Shown here piece by piece: positions 23,423-33,269 of a stretch of DNA of 64,000 nucleotides (within the stretch, counting starts at the first letter, position 1; each line of letters starts with the position of its first letter). The position numbers were made by a program, and so were the translations under genes. The stretch spans positions 139,355-203,354 of the forward strand of contig JBEBYL010000004.1 in NCBI GenBank assembly GCA_040391135.1, in the 5' to 3' direction. The notes below the pieces were generated by a model that searched no databases, was not told the origin of the DNA, and saw only the letters and a program-made list of their open reading frames with translations. Source of the DNA: G025836975 sp040391135 (GTDB lineage Bacteria > Pseudomonadota > Gammaproteobacteria > Burkholderiales > Burkholderiaceae_B).

Positions 23423-24577
23423 ATGATCCGCGATCCCGAAACCCAAACCCTGCTGGAAGACAGCGTGCGCCGCTTCGTGAAGGAAGTACTGATGCCGCGC
23501 GAAGACGAAGTCGCCGAAACCGACCTGATCCCCGCCGACATCGTCGTCCAGATGAAAGAGCTGGGCCTGTTCGGCCTGTCGCTGCCCGAGGAATATGGCG
23601 GCCTGGGCGTGACCATGGAGGAAGAAGTGCGCATCGCCTTCGAACTGGGCCAGACTTCGCCGGCGTTCCGCTCCCTGATCGGCACCAATAACGGGATAGG
23701 CGCCATGGGCATTTATCTGGACGGCACGGAAGCGCAAAAGCAGGCCTACTTGCCGCGGCTGGCCAGCGGCGAGCTGATAGGCTCTTTTGCCCTGACCGAA
23801 CCCGAAGCCGGGTCGGACGCGGCTTCGCTGCGCACCACCGCCGTGCGCGAGGGCGATTTCTATGTCCTGAACGGCACCAAGCGCTTTATCACCAACGCGC
23901 CCGAAGCCGGAATATTCACCGTGATGGCGCGCACCGACCCGGCTGCCAAGGGAGCGGGCGGCATCTCGGCCTTCATCGTCGAGGCGGGCTCGCCCGGCCT
24001 GTCGCTGGGCAAGCTCGATAAAAAGATGGGGCAAAAAGGGGCGCACACCAGCGATGTAATATTCGAGCAGTGCAAAGTGCCCGCCGCCAACCTGATCGGC
24101 AACCGCGAAGGCGTGGGTTTCAAGACGGCCATGAAGGTACTGGACAAGGGCCGCCTGCATATCGCGGCCGTGGCCATCGGGGCCGCCAAGCGCATGCTGC
24201 GCGATGCCCTGGACTACGCCATGAACCGCAAGCAGTTCGGCAGCCCGATCAGCGATTTCCAGCTGGTGCAGGGCATGCTGGCCGATTGCAAGACCGAACT
24301 CTACGCCGCCGAGTGCATGGTGATCGATGCCGCGCGCAAGCGCGACGAAGGCCGCGATGTATCGGTCGAAGCGTCCTGCGCGAAATACTTTTCGACGGAG
24401 ATGTGCGGGCGGGTGGCGGATCGCGCGGTACAGATCCATGGAGGCGCCGGCTACGTCAGCGAATACGCGATCGAGCGCTTTTATCGCGATGTCCGCCTGT
24501 TCCGCTTGTATGAGGGCACGTCGCAGATTCAGCAGATCATCATTGCGCGCGGGCTGACCAAGGGCGCAAGCATCTAA
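23423..24577 (+). CDS. acyl-CoA dehydrogenase
   Basis: This 384-residue cytoplasmic flavoenzyme of the short/medium-chain acyl-CoA dehydrogenase family carries out alpha,beta-desaturation of acyl-CoA with electrons passing to ETF. The three-domain layout is complete: an N-terminal helical domain with LPEEYGGLG, a middle beta domain with FALTEPEAGSDAASL and LNGTKRFITNA, and a C-terminal helical domain with QIHGGAGYVSEYAIERFYRD. The catalytic glutamate is in LYEGTSQIQ. The chain-length preference cannot be assigned. A DUF423 gene follows 24 bases downstream and may be co-transcribed. Confidence 0.95.
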   Translation: MIRDPETQTLLEDSVRRFVKEVLMPREDEVAETDLIPADIVVQMKELGLFGLSLPEEYGGLGVTMEEEVRIAFELGQTSPAFRSLIGTNNGIGAMGIYLDGTEAQKQAYLPRLASGELIGSFALTEPEAGSDAASLRTTAVREGDFYVLNGTKRFITNAPEAGIFTVMARTDPAAKGAGGISAFIVEAGSPGLSLGKLDKKMGQKGAHTSDVIFEQCKVPAANLIGNREGVGFKTAMKVLDKGRLHIAAVAIGAAKRMLRDALDYAMNRKQFGSPISDFQLVQGMLADCKTELYAAECMVIDAARKRDEGRDVSVEASCAKYFSTEMCGRVADRAVQIHGGAGYVSEYAIERFYRDVRLFRLYEGTSQIQQIIIARGLTKGASI

Positions 24578-24601
24578 ACACACACCGTCAAGGAAGGTTC
24601 A

Positions 24602-24976
24602 ATGACTGACCGTCAACTTGTTATTGCGGGCGCCCTTATGCTGCTGATCGGCGTGGGCGCCGGGGCTTTCGGCGCGCATGGCCTGAAACGCCTGATTTCA
24701 CCGGATATGCTGGGAGTGTGGCAAACGGCGGTGCTGTATCAGCTTGTACACGGCCTGGGGATGCTGATTGTTGCTGCACTATGCGCCCGATTCAGCCCTT
24801 CGCTGCTGGGCCTGGCCGGCAGCGTGATGTTGTTGGGCATCCTTATTTTCAGCGGCAGCCTGTATGTGCTGGTGCTGACGGATGTCAAGTGGCTGGGCGC
24901 GATCACGCCGATAGGCGGGGCGGCTTTTTTGGTGGCGTGGGCGATGGTGGCGGTGGCGGCTTATCGGGCGGGGTAA
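24602..24976 (+). CDS. DUF423 family small membrane protein
   Basis: This 124-residue inner-membrane protein has four predicted hydrophobic segments. The family hallmarks are GAGAFGAHGLK near residues 19-29 and a LYQLVHGLGMLI segment, with ITPIGGAAFLVAWA near the end. The family (E. coli YgdD type) has no established function. It starts 24 bases after the acyl-CoA dehydrogenase stop and lies convergent to ligA, with a hairpin at 24984-25012 between them. Confidence 0.9.
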   Translation: MTDRQLVIAGALMLLIGVGAGAFGAHGLKRLISPDMLGVWQTAVLYQLVHGLGMLIVAALCARFSPSLLGLAGSVMLLGILIFSGSLYVLVLTDVKWLGAITPIGGAAFLVAWAMVAVAAYRAG

Positions 24977-24983
24977 TTTTCTT

Positions 24984-25012
24984 TAGCGGCGCGGCTTGTA
25001 GAAACGCCGCTA
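24984..25012. terminator. hairpin between convergent DUF423 and ligA genes
   Basis: TAGCGGCG (24984-24991) and CGCCGCTA (25005-25012) form a perfect 8-bp stem with a 13-base loop. No T-run follows on either strand, so its role as terminator is uncertain. Confidence 0.4.
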
Positions 25013-27109
25013 CTAGCTCACGCCCAGCAAAGCCTTCAGCCCGGCCTCGTCCAGCACGGGCACGCCCAGTTCCTGGGCCTTGGCCAGTTTGCTGCCCGCC
25101 TCTTCGCCCGCGACCACGTAGGCGGTTTTTTTTGATACCGAGCCGCTGACCTTGCCGCCGGCGGCAAGGATGTGGCGGGTGGCGTCATCGCGGGTCCAGT
25201 TCGGCATGGTTCCTGTCAGGACCAGAGTCTTGCCGGCCAGGCGCTGGCCGTTGCCTGTGGGCACGGCTTCGGGCACTGGGTGCACGCCGGCTTCGGCTAG
25301 GGCGGCGATGATCTGGCGGTTATGGGGCTCCGCAAAAAAACGGATGATGGATCCGGACACGACCGGGCCGACGTCGTTGACCTGCAACAAGGCCGCCTCG
25401 TCGGCGTCCATGATGGCATCCACCGAACCGAAATGCCGGGCCAGGTCGCGCGCGGTGGTTTCGCCGACGTGGCGGATTCCCAGCGCGTACAGCAGGCGTC
25501 CCAGCGGCGGCTTGCGGGCGGCGTCCAGGGCGGCCACCAGGTTTTCGGCCGACTTTCGTCCCATGCGTTCGTAGGCGGCCAGTTCGTCCGCATCGAGCGT
25601 GAACAAATCGGCCAGGGACTTGACCCGTCCGCTTTCCACCAGTTGGTCGACCAGCTTTTCGCCCAGGCCTTCGATGTCCAGCGCCTTGCGCCCCGCCGCG
25701 TGGGTGAGGCTTTGCTTGCGTTGCGCGGCGCAGAACAAGCCGCCTGTGCAACGCGATATGGCTTCGTCTTCGGGTCGCTCTATGGCCGAGCCGCAAACCG
25801 GGCAGCTTGTCGGCATGATGAACAGGCCGGCGCCTTCGGTCCGCAGCTCCAGGACCGGGCCGACCACCTCGGGTATGACATCGCCAGCGCGGCGCACGAC
25901 GACGGTGTCGCCTATGCGAACGTCCTTGCGGCGGATTTCGTCTTCGTTGTGCAGGGTGGCGTTGGTGACTGTCACGCCGCCCACGAATACGGGTTTGAGC
26001 CGGGCCACGGGGGTGATGGCGCCTGTGCGCCCGACCTGCACTTCGATGCCCAGCAGCACGGTGGTTTCTTCCTGCGCGGGGAACTTGTGCGCGATGGCAT
26101 AGCGCGGCGCCCGGGCCACATAGCCCAGCACTTCCTGCGCCGCCAGTAAGTTCACCTTATAGACGACGCCGTCGATATCGAAGGGAAGCCCGCCGCGGCT
26201 GGCGCCGGTTCGGGCATAGAATTCCAGCAAACCGTCCGCTCCCGCAACGACGGAACGCGATGCATTGACGGGCAGGCCCAACTCCTGGAACCAGTCCAGC
26301 ATGGCGGAATGGCTGGTGCGCGGCATGCCGGCATCGCCCGCCTCTTGCCGGAACAGTTCGGTCTGCCCATCGTGGACAATACGTATTTCACCCCAGCCGT
26401 AGGCAAAGAAGCGCAAGGGCCTTTGCGCCGTGATGCGGGGATCGAGCTGGCGCAGGCTGCCCGCCGCCGCATTGCGCGGGTTGACGAATATTTTGTCGCC
26501 GCGCGCTTGCTGGGCTTCGTTCAGGCGTTCGAAATCGCGGCGGTTCATCAGTACCTCGCCGCGTACTTCCAGCACTTGGGGGAAATCGCCCGCCAGCATC
26601 AAGGGCACGGAGCGCAGCGTGCGGATATTGCTGGTGATGTCTTCGCCCGTCTGCCCGTCGCCGCGCGTGGCCGCCTGTACCAGGCGGCCCTGCTCGTAGC
26701 GCAGGCTGACGGCCAGGCCGTCGAACTTCAGTTCCGCCACATACTCGACCAGGCCGCCGGCGCCGGCCATGCCCGCGCCCGCCAAGGTATCGGATACCCG
26801 TTTGTCGAAAGCCAGCACGTCTTCGGCCTCGAAGGCATTGCCCAGGGAGCGCATGGGCACCGCGTGCCGGACGCTCTTGAACGCCGCCAGAGGCTGGGCG
26901 CCGACACGCTGCGTGGGCGACTCAGGGGTGACCAGATCGGGATGAGCCTGCTCCAGCTCCAGCAGCTCGGACATCAGCCTGTCATACTCGGCGTCCGAAA
27001 CCACCGGCGCGTCCAGCACATAATAGCGACGATTGTGCTCGGCGATCTGCGCGCGCAGCGCCGCAAGCCTTTGCGCACTGTCTGTGCGCCCATCGCTACC
27101 GTGGGTCAC
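25013..27109 (-). CDS. ligA: NAD-dependent DNA ligase LigA
   Basis: LigA seals nicks in replication and repair using NAD+. The 698 residues are of standard length. Domains in order are the Ia/adenylation domain with active-site Lys128 in AELKFDG and GLPFDIDGVVYKVN, the OB fold, a zinc finger with CPVCGSA and CTGGLFC, helix-hairpin-helix repeats (DIEGLGEKLVDQLVESG, GIRHVGETTA), and a C-terminal BRCT domain from LAGKTLVLTGTMPNW. It starts with GTG at 27109, overlapping the zipA stop (GTGA), so translation is coupled. It is the last gene of the smc-zipA-ligA group. Confidence 0.98.
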   Translation of the reverse strand: MTHGSDGRTDSAQRLAALRAQIAEHNRRYYVLDAPVVSDAEYDRLMSELLELEQAHPDLVTPESPTQRVGAQPLAAFKSVRHAVPMRSLGNAFEAEDVLAFDKRVSDTLAGAGMAGAGGLVEYVAELKFDGLAVSLRYEQGRLVQAATRGDGQTGEDITSNIRTLRSVPLMLAGDFPQVLEVRGEVLMNRRDFERLNEAQQARGDKIFVNPRNAAAGSLRQLDPRITAQRPLRFFAYGWGEIRIVHDGQTELFRQEAGDAGMPRTSHSAMLDWFQELGLPVNASRSVVAGADGLLEFYARTGASRGGLPFDIDGVVYKVNLLAAQEVLGYVARAPRYAIAHKFPAQEETTVLLGIEVQVGRTGAITPVARLKPVFVGGVTVTNATLHNEDEIRRKDVRIGDTVVVRRAGDVIPEVVGPVLELRTEGAGLFIMPTSCPVCGSAIERPEDEAISRCTGGLFCAAQRKQSLTHAAGRKALDIEGLGEKLVDQLVESGRVKSLADLFTLDADELAAYERMGRKSAENLVAALDAARKPPLGRLLYALGIRHVGETTARDLARHFGSVDAIMDADEAALLQVNDVGPVVSGSIIRFFAEPHNRQIIAALAEAGVHPVPEAVPTGNGQRLAGKTLVLTGTMPNWTRDDATRHILAAGGKVSGSVSKKTAYVVAGEEAGSKLAKAQELGVPVLDEAGLKALLGVS

Positions 27110-28128
27110 GAAAAGACCCTTACGGTGCGCTCCGCGCCGGCTTCAAAACCCGCCTGCGCCAACCGGGTATACAAATCCAGCAATTGCTTGTCGATCGCGT
27201 CATCGGCGCCCTCACGCACCGGACGGCCCTGGTCATCCAGCAGCTCGGCCTTCAGGCGCTTGGACAAGTCGCGGCCCACGCTGGCCATGCGGCTGAAGGC
27301 CTGCTCGTCGGCCGGGCTGTTCGGCAGATCCAGCAGCAGGTCGACCCGATCGACACCGGCCGACTGCACGTCCTGCGGCCGCGCACCATCGAACAGGGCC
27401 GTAAAGCGCGGCGTGCCGGTGTCGGCCATCCAGGCAAGCTGCCTGCCGTAAGGCAGGAAGCCGACCTCTTGAAGCACCCGCGTGATGTCTGCGATAGGCA
27501 CCGTGCCGGGCAGTTGCAATATCAGGGCCACCTGGGCATCCAGGCTGGCGCATTGTCCATCCAGTTCGCGGGCGCGCTGCATGACCTCATCCTGTTCGGG
27601 CGCCTCGATGGCGCCATCGAAACGCTCGGCCAGATCTTGCGCCATGCCCCATAGCTGCGACCATTCGATGTCGGTAAGCGGTCCGCTGCGATTGGCCAGC
27701 AATACGGCCAGTTGCATGGATATGTAGTCTTCTCCGGGACGCAGCCGGGCCCGATGCCCGCCCCCTTCGCGTTCCGCGAATATGCGCACCGGTTTGCTGC
27801 CTGCCTTGTGGAAGGAATGAATGGCCTTGAGCAATTGATCGGTGGGAACCGCCTGCGCAAAGCTGATGTCTATCACGACTTCGGTGGACGGATCGACTTC
27901 AGCCGTATCGTCGGCCGCCGTTTCCTCGGCCGCATCGATAGTCCCGAAAGCCGGCTCCCGGCGCCCCGCCGCCATGGGGCTATTGCCCATCAGGGGATCG
28001 AGCTCGCGCTCCGGAAAGTGCTCCTGCATTTTCTGCCGTACGCGCCTGTCCTGCCACCAGTTGAAGACAAGGACGATCAGGATCAGGAGTACGCCAAGGA
28101 GAATCAAACCGATTTGCAAGTCACTCAT
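27106..28128 (-). CDS. zipA: cell division protein ZipA
   Basis: ZipA tethers FtsZ to the inner membrane. The 340-residue protein has an N-terminal membrane helix (about residues 5-24, LQIGLILLGVLLILIVLVF), a basic segment WWQDRRVRQK, a variable acidic linker, and a C-terminal FtsZ-binding domain (about 90-330) including DISFAQAVPTD and GEDYISMQLAVLLANRSGPLT. Similarity outside the C-terminal domain is low, as usual in Betaproteobacteria. It lies between smc and ligA on the same strand, 43 bases from smc and overlapping ligA. Confidence 0.88.
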   Translation of the reverse strand: MSDLQIGLILLGVLLILIVLVFNWWQDRRVRQKMQEHFPERELDPLMGNSPMAAGRREPAFGTIDAAEETAADDTAEVDPSTEVVIDISFAQAVPTDQLLKAIHSFHKAGSKPVRIFAEREGGGHRARLRPGEDYISMQLAVLLANRSGPLTDIEWSQLWGMAQDLAERFDGAIEAPEQDEVMQRARELDGQCASLDAQVALILQLPGTVPIADITRVLQEVGFLPYGRQLAWMADTGTPRFTALFDGARPQDVQSAGVDRVDLLLDLPNSPADEQAFSRMASVGRDLSKRLKAELLDDQGRPVREGADDAIDKQLLDLYTRLAQAGFEAGAERTVRVFS

Positions 28129-28171
28129 TGTCAGCCTCGCCGTATTGCCAAACGTTTATGCATGCGCACCA

Positions 28172-31100
28172 TCAGACTTCGGCCATTTGCAGCGCGGAAT
28201 CGATATCCACCGCAACAATGCGCGACACGCCTTGTTCCTGCATGGTAACGCCCACCAGCTGCCTGGCCATCTGCATGGCGATTTTATTGTGTGAAATGAA
28301 CAGGAATTGCGTCTGCTCGCTCATGCTGTCGACCAGCTTAGCGTAGCGTTCGGTATTGGCGTCGTCCAACGGCGCGTCGACTTCGTCCAGCAGGCAGAAG
28401 GGCGCCGGATTGAGCTTGAACAGCGCAAACACCAGCGCCGTCGCCGTCAGGGCCTTTTCCCCGCCCGACAGCAAGTGTATGGTGCTGTTGCGCTTGCCCG
28501 GCGGCTGAGCCATGACCTGTACGCCGGCATCCAGGATTTCGTCGCCGGTAATGGCCAGCCTGGCTTCGCCGCCGCCGAACAGGCGCGGGAACAGCTCGCC
28601 GAAATGGCCATTGACCGTGTCGAAGGTGTCTTGCAGCAGCTCGCGCGTTTCGCGGTCGATCTTGCGTATGGCATCCTCAAGGGTCTCGATGGCGGTGCTC
28701 AAGTCCTGATGCTGGGAATCCAGGTAGCCTTTGCGCTCGCGCGCCGCGTTCAACTCATCGAGCGCGGCCAGGTTCACCGACCCCAGGCTTTCTATCGTGC
28801 GCGAGATTCTCTGCACTTCGGATTGCAGCCAATTCGGCCGGCGCCATTCTTCCGGCCGCTGCTCCAATAGTTCGCGCAATTTCTGGCGATCGACCTGTTG
28901 GGTGTCCAGTTGCTCGGCGAATTGCTCGACCGCCAGGCGGGCGGCCTGCTCTTGCAGTTGCAGCTCCATGATGCGCGCGCGGCGAGGTTCGAGCGAGCGC
29001 TCCAGCGTGATGCGCTCTTCGTCGGCGCTGCGCAGCATGGCAGCCAGATTGTCCAGTTCGATGCGTGCCAGGTTAAGCGCCTCTTCGCGCTCGGCGCGCA
29101 GTTCCAGCGCATCCTGCAGGCCGGCCTGCGAGGCCGATGCATCCAGCTCGAACAGTTCCCCCTGCAATCCTTCCAGCTCGGCATTCGCACGCTGAGCCTG
29201 ATCGGCAGCCAGCTGGAGATTGCGCTTCAGTTCAGCGATGCGCGTTTGCAGGGCGCGCTCCGCGTACTCGGATTCATGTACCGCGCGTTCAAGATCGCGC
29301 AAGTGCTGGCGCGCCTTCTCGGCCTGGGCGTGCAAGTCCTCACCCGACATCTCGGCCTGGGAAAAGTTTTCCTGGTGCTCGCCCAATTGGATATCCAGCG
29401 CCTCGAACCTGGCTTCGGCCTCTTCCTTGCTGGCCAGCAGGTCTTCGACCTGCACGGCGATCTCGGCCAGATCCGAACGGATGCGCGCCGCGCGTTCGCC
29501 GGACTGTTCCGCCTGTTGCTTCAAGCGCGAATACTCCAGCTGAACATCGTGCAGGCGCCGTGTCAGTTCGGCCACCCGCTGACGCGCCGGCCCCATCGAC
29601 TGCGACACCTGCTGCCACGCGCTTTCAGCGCGGGCAACCCCGGCCAAGGCCTGGTCGGCAATCAATTGGCGGGCTTTCAGGTCGCGCCGCAGGTTCTCGA
29701 TTTCCTGCTGCCTGGCCAGCATGCCGGCCTGCTCGGAATCGGGCGCATAAAAACGCACGCTGTGCCGGTCGACCAGATGGCCTTCCTTGACCACGTACAA
29801 GCCGCCCTCGGGCAGTTCGCTGCGCGTGGCCAGCGCCTTGCCCACGTCGGCGCAGATATAGACTTGCGCCAGCCAGTCGTTCAACAAGGTGCGCAGATCG
29901 GGGTCGGTGATGCGCAGCAGGCTGGCCAGCGAGGTCATGCCCTGCACGGGCGGCGCGGCGGCAGCGGCCACCGGCAATTGATAGAAGGCCAGGCGGGCCG
30001 GCGGCGCATCGCCTACGAAGGCGCTGGCGTGCTCCAGCTGGCGCAGTTCCAGGCCGGTCATGCGCTCGCGCAGCACGGCTTCAAGCGCCGTTTCCCAACC
30101 CGTTTCGATATGCAGCTTTTGCCATAGGCGGCCCAGGCTGGTCAACTCGTGATGCGCCAGCCAGGGTTCCAGCGCCCCCTGTTTCTGCACATCTTCCTGC
30201 AGTTTTCCCAATGCCGCCAGACGCGCATCGAGCCGTGCCAAGGCCTGCGCCTCTTCGTGCGCCGCGCCCTGGGCATGGCGGCGCTGCTCGTCCAATTCGG
30301 GCAGGCGGTCTTCAAGCTCCATGAGCTGGGCTTGCGCCTCGTGAAGTTGCTCTTCCATGGCGGCGCTATCGCCGGCCAGCCGCTCGATATTGGCCGGATC
30401 GGGCGCATTCAGGTCGCGCAATTCCTGTTCCAGCCGCTCTTTGCGCAGTTCCAGCGCCTGCAACTGGCGATCGGCATCGCGCTGAGCCTGGGCCGCCAGG
30501 GCAAGATCCTGTTCGACGCGCGCCAGCACGCTGCGCATTTCGTCGCGCGATGCCGCGGCGGACCGGAGCTGAGTTTCGATGCTGGGCAGCTTGGCCTGCG
30601 CATCGTCGGCCTGGACCCGCGCTTCCTCGGTACGCGCGGCAGCCGCTTCAAGGTCGGACTCGGCCTGGGCTATCTGTTCGACGCAATGGGCTTGCTGATC
30701 GGCCCATTCCTGAAGCTGCTCCTGCAACTGGCCGCGGCGTGCCTGGACGCGATTGCGTGAATCGACGACATGCCGGATTTCGGCTTCCAGCCTGCTGACC
30801 TGGGCTCCCGCTTCAAAAAGCAGGCCTTGTGCGGTGTGCACCGCATCGCCGGCCGCGTAATGCGCCTGGCGGCGCGATTCAAGCGCCGACTCGCCCGCGC
30901 GCAGGCCGGCTGTCGCGCCCTCCAGTTCGGTCTGGGCCTGCTCTATCGCCAGGAACTTGGCCTGCTGCTCTTCCCGAGCGTTGCTTTCCTTTAGCAGCCA
31001 TAAGGCATGCTGTTTCTGTTCGCCGTCTTCCTGCAAGGCCCGGTATTGCTGCGCGACTTCGGCCTGCCCTTCCAGCTTTTCAAGCTGGCTGGTGAGCTCG

Positions 31101-31696
31101 CGCAAAATGTCCTCGACCCGTGTCAGGTTCTCGCGCGTGTCGCTCAGGCGATTCTCGGTTTCGCGGCGCCTTTCCTTATAGCGGGAAACGCCGGCCGCTT
31201 CTTCCAGGAACACACGCAGTTCCTCGGGGCGGGCCTCGATCAGGCGATTGATCATGCCCTGGCCGATGATGGCGTATCCGCGCGATCCCAGGCCGGTGCC
31301 CAGGAAGATGTCGTGGATATCGCGCCGGCGCACCTGCTGGTTATTGACCAGGTAGCTGCTGGTGCCGTCGCGGGTCAATACCCGCCTGACGGCGATCTCG
31401 GAATAAGTGCTCCATTGCCCCGCCGCCCTGCCTTCGGAATTGTCGAAAACCAGTTCGACGGACGCGCGAGCGGCGGGCTTGCGATTGCCCGAGCCGTTGA
31501 AAATGACGTCCTGCATGGACTCGCCGCGCAATTCGGAAGCCTTGGTTTCACCCAGGACCCATCGCACCGCATCGATAATATTCGACTTCCCGCAGCCGTT
31601 GGGCCCCACCACGCCGACCAATTGGCTGGGCGTGGGGATAACCGTCGGTTCGACGAAAGACTTGAAACCGGCTAGTTTTATCTGAGTCAGACGCAC
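28172..31696 (-). CDS. smc: chromosome segregation protein SMC
   Basis: SMC is the ATPase that, with ScpA and ScpB, organises and separates the chromosome. The 1174-residue protein has an N-terminal head with Walker A GPNGCGKSNIID, two long coiled coils rich in Glu, Gln and Ala (about 170-500 and 650-1000), a hinge (about 510-650), and a C-terminal head with signature LLSGGEKALTATAL and Walker B FCLLDEVDAPLDD. The start is GTG at 31696, giving the canonical MRLTQIKLAGFKSF. scpA and scpB are not in the window. It is divergent from lplT and probably leads zipA and ligA. Confidence 0.98.
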   Translation of the reverse strand: MRLTQIKLAGFKSFVEPTVIPTPSQLVGVVGPNGCGKSNIIDAVRWVLGETKASELRGESMQDVIFNGSGNRKPAARASVELVFDNSEGRAAGQWSTYSEIAVRRVLTRDGTSSYLVNNQQVRRRDIHDIFLGTGLGSRGYAIIGQGMINRLIEARPEELRVFLEEAAGVSRYKERRRETENRLSDTRENLTRVEDILRELTSQLEKLEGQAEVAQQYRALQEDGEQKQHALWLLKESNAREEQQAKFLAIEQAQTELEGATAGLRAGESALESRRQAHYAAGDAVHTAQGLLFEAGAQVSRLEAEIRHVVDSRNRVQARRGQLQEQLQEWADQQAHCVEQIAQAESDLEAAAARTEEARVQADDAQAKLPSIETQLRSAAASRDEMRSVLARVEQDLALAAQAQRDADRQLQALELRKERLEQELRDLNAPDPANIERLAGDSAAMEEQLHEAQAQLMELEDRLPELDEQRRHAQGAAHEEAQALARLDARLAALGKLQEDVQKQGALEPWLAHHELTSLGRLWQKLHIETGWETALEAVLRERMTGLELRQLEHASAFVGDAPPARLAFYQLPVAAAAAPPVQGMTSLASLLRITDPDLRTLLNDWLAQVYICADVGKALATRSELPEGGLYVVKEGHLVDRHSVRFYAPDSEQAGMLARQQEIENLRRDLKARQLIADQALAGVARAESAWQQVSQSMGPARQRVAELTRRLHDVQLEYSRLKQQAEQSGERAARIRSDLAEIAVQVEDLLASKEEAEARFEALDIQLGEHQENFSQAEMSGEDLHAQAEKARQHLRDLERAVHESEYAERALQTRIAELKRNLQLAADQAQRANAELEGLQGELFELDASASQAGLQDALELRAEREEALNLARIELDNLAAMLRSADEERITLERSLEPRRARIMELQLQEQAARLAVEQFAEQLDTQQVDRQKLRELLEQRPEEWRRPNWLQSEVQRISRTIESLGSVNLAALDELNAARERKGYLDSQHQDLSTAIETLEDAIRKIDRETRELLQDTFDTVNGHFGELFPRLFGGGEARLAITGDEILDAGVQVMAQPPGKRNSTIHLLSGGEKALTATALVFALFKLNPAPFCLLDEVDAPLDDANTERYAKLVDSMSEQTQFLFISHNKIAMQMARQLVGVTMQEQGVSRIVAVDIDSALQMAEV

Positions 31697-31950
31697 AATA
31701 AGCGAACAATTAAAAGAAGACAGCAGACTCCGTATTTCATACGGGACGGTGATGAAAACAACAGGCTGGCAGGGTCGGCGACCGCCTTGCGCGACCGGCT
31801 CGTATGATAACGCACCGTGCGGCGGCTTCCATACCCTTAAGGAAAACTACGCTATTATTTTCTGTTTGCGCCGCCCGCTGACGCTATACTCGTTAACATT
31901 TTTTTGCTATTTGTTTGCATGGCTAACCCCTAACAGCTACGAGATTCCCA

Positions 31951-33261
31951 TTGAAAAAAGGCTTTTATCTGGTCATGATAGCCCAGGCGCTCTCGTCCGT
32001 GGCGGACAATGCATTGCTGATCGCCGCCATAGCGCTAATAGCCGATTTGCATGGGCCCGACTGGATGGCGCCCATGATGAAATGGTGGTTTGCCTTGGCC
32101 TATGTCGTGTTGGCGGCCTTCGTGGGCGCCTTTGCCGACTCCTTCCCCAAAGGCCGGGTCATGTTCGTGACCAATGCCGTCAAGGTATGCGGCTGCCTGC
32201 TGATGTTCAGCTACGATTGTTTCGGCCTGGGAAGCAATCATCAATTGCTGCTCGTGTTTTGCGCCTACACGCTGGTGGGCATAGGCGCGGCGGCCTATTC
32301 GCCGGCCAAGTACGGCATTGTCACCGAGATGCTTCCGCCCGAATTGCTGGTCAAGGGCAATAGCTGGATAGAAGGCCTGACCGTGCTGTCCATCATCGTG
32401 GGCACCGTCCTGGGGGGTGTGCTGATCAATCCCACCGTCTCGGATGCGGTCCTGTCGCATTCCTGGCTGCCCGCTTTCGTGCAGACCCGCACCGAGGGCG
32501 CCATACTGATCATCGGTATCGTCTATCTATTGGCCGCCACTACCAATCTGCTGATACCGCTGACGAATGTGCGCTATCCCAAGCAACAGACCAATCCGAT
32601 CAAGCTGCTTTGCGCCTTCCACGGCTATGTCCGGATACTGTGGCACGACAAGCTGGGCCAGATATCGCTGGCCGTCACCACCCTGTTCTGGGGCGCGGGC
32701 GCCACGCTGCAATTCATCGTCATCGAATGGGGCGCCCGGCACCTGGGCTACCGCCTGGATCAGGCCTCGGTATTGATGGGCGTGGCGGCGCTGGGCACCG
32801 TGGCCGGATCCATACTGGCGGGCCGGGTGCCGCTGAAACGCGCCCTGATGGTATTGCCGGTGGGCGTGATCATGGGTTTTGCCGTCATGCTCATGCCCAT
32901 CGTGCACGAACAGTGGGCCGTATACAGCGTCCTGTTGCTGATCGGCGGCTTGTCGGGATTCTTTGTGGTGCCCATGAACGCCCTGCTGCAACACCGCGGG
33001 CACGTGCTGCTGTCGGCCGGCCACTCCATCGCCGTGCAGAATTTCAACGAGCAATTGAATATCCTGCTGATGCTGGCCATCTACAGCCTGATGCTGTGGC
33101 TGAATCTTCCCATCAACGCCATCATTGTCATCTTCGGCCTGCTGGTTTCCGCACTGATGCTGGTGTTCATGTACTGGAACCGCCTGAATCACCGAGCCAA
33201 CCCCGGCCTGGAAAATACGATAGGCCAGCACGGGCACGGACAGGCTCTGCGCCAGCACTGA
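31951..33261 (+). CDS. lplT: lysophospholipid transporter LplT
   Basis: LplT is an inner-membrane MFS flippase that moves lysophospholipids inward for re-acylation. The 436 residues show about 12 hydrophobic segments, with MFS motifs FADSFPKGRVMF after the second helix and GIGAAAYSPAKYGIVTEMLP in the fourth to fifth, a stretch diagnostic of LplT. The start is taken as TTG at 31951 (MKKGFYLVMIAQ); the first in-frame ATG at 31975 would trim eight residues. The acyltransferase often linked to LplT is not fused here and not adjacent. A -10-like TATACT occurs at 31885-31890. Confidence 0.92.
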   Translation: MKKGFYLVMIAQALSSVADNALLIAAIALIADLHGPDWMAPMMKWWFALAYVVLAAFVGAFADSFPKGRVMFVTNAVKVCGCLLMFSYDCFGLGSNHQLLLVFCAYTLVGIGAAAYSPAKYGIVTEMLPPELLVKGNSWIEGLTVLSIIVGTVLGGVLINPTVSDAVLSHSWLPAFVQTRTEGAILIIGIVYLLAATTNLLIPLTNVRYPKQQTNPIKLLCAFHGYVRILWHDKLGQISLAVTTLFWGAGATLQFIVIEWGARHLGYRLDQASVLMGVAALGTVAGSILAGRVPLKRALMVLPVGVIMGFAVMLMPIVHEQWAVYSVLLLIGGLSGFFVVPMNALLQHRGHVLLSAGHSIAVQNFNEQLNILLMLAIYSLMLWLNLPINAIIVIFGLLVSALMLVFMYWNRLNHRANPGLENTIGQHGHGQALRQH

Positions 33262-33269
33262 CTCGATAT

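Noticed and set aside
31749..32363. Plus-strand frame upstream of and overlapping lplT
   Set aside because: Its second half runs out of frame through lplT and the first half covers the promoter region; no conserved motif.
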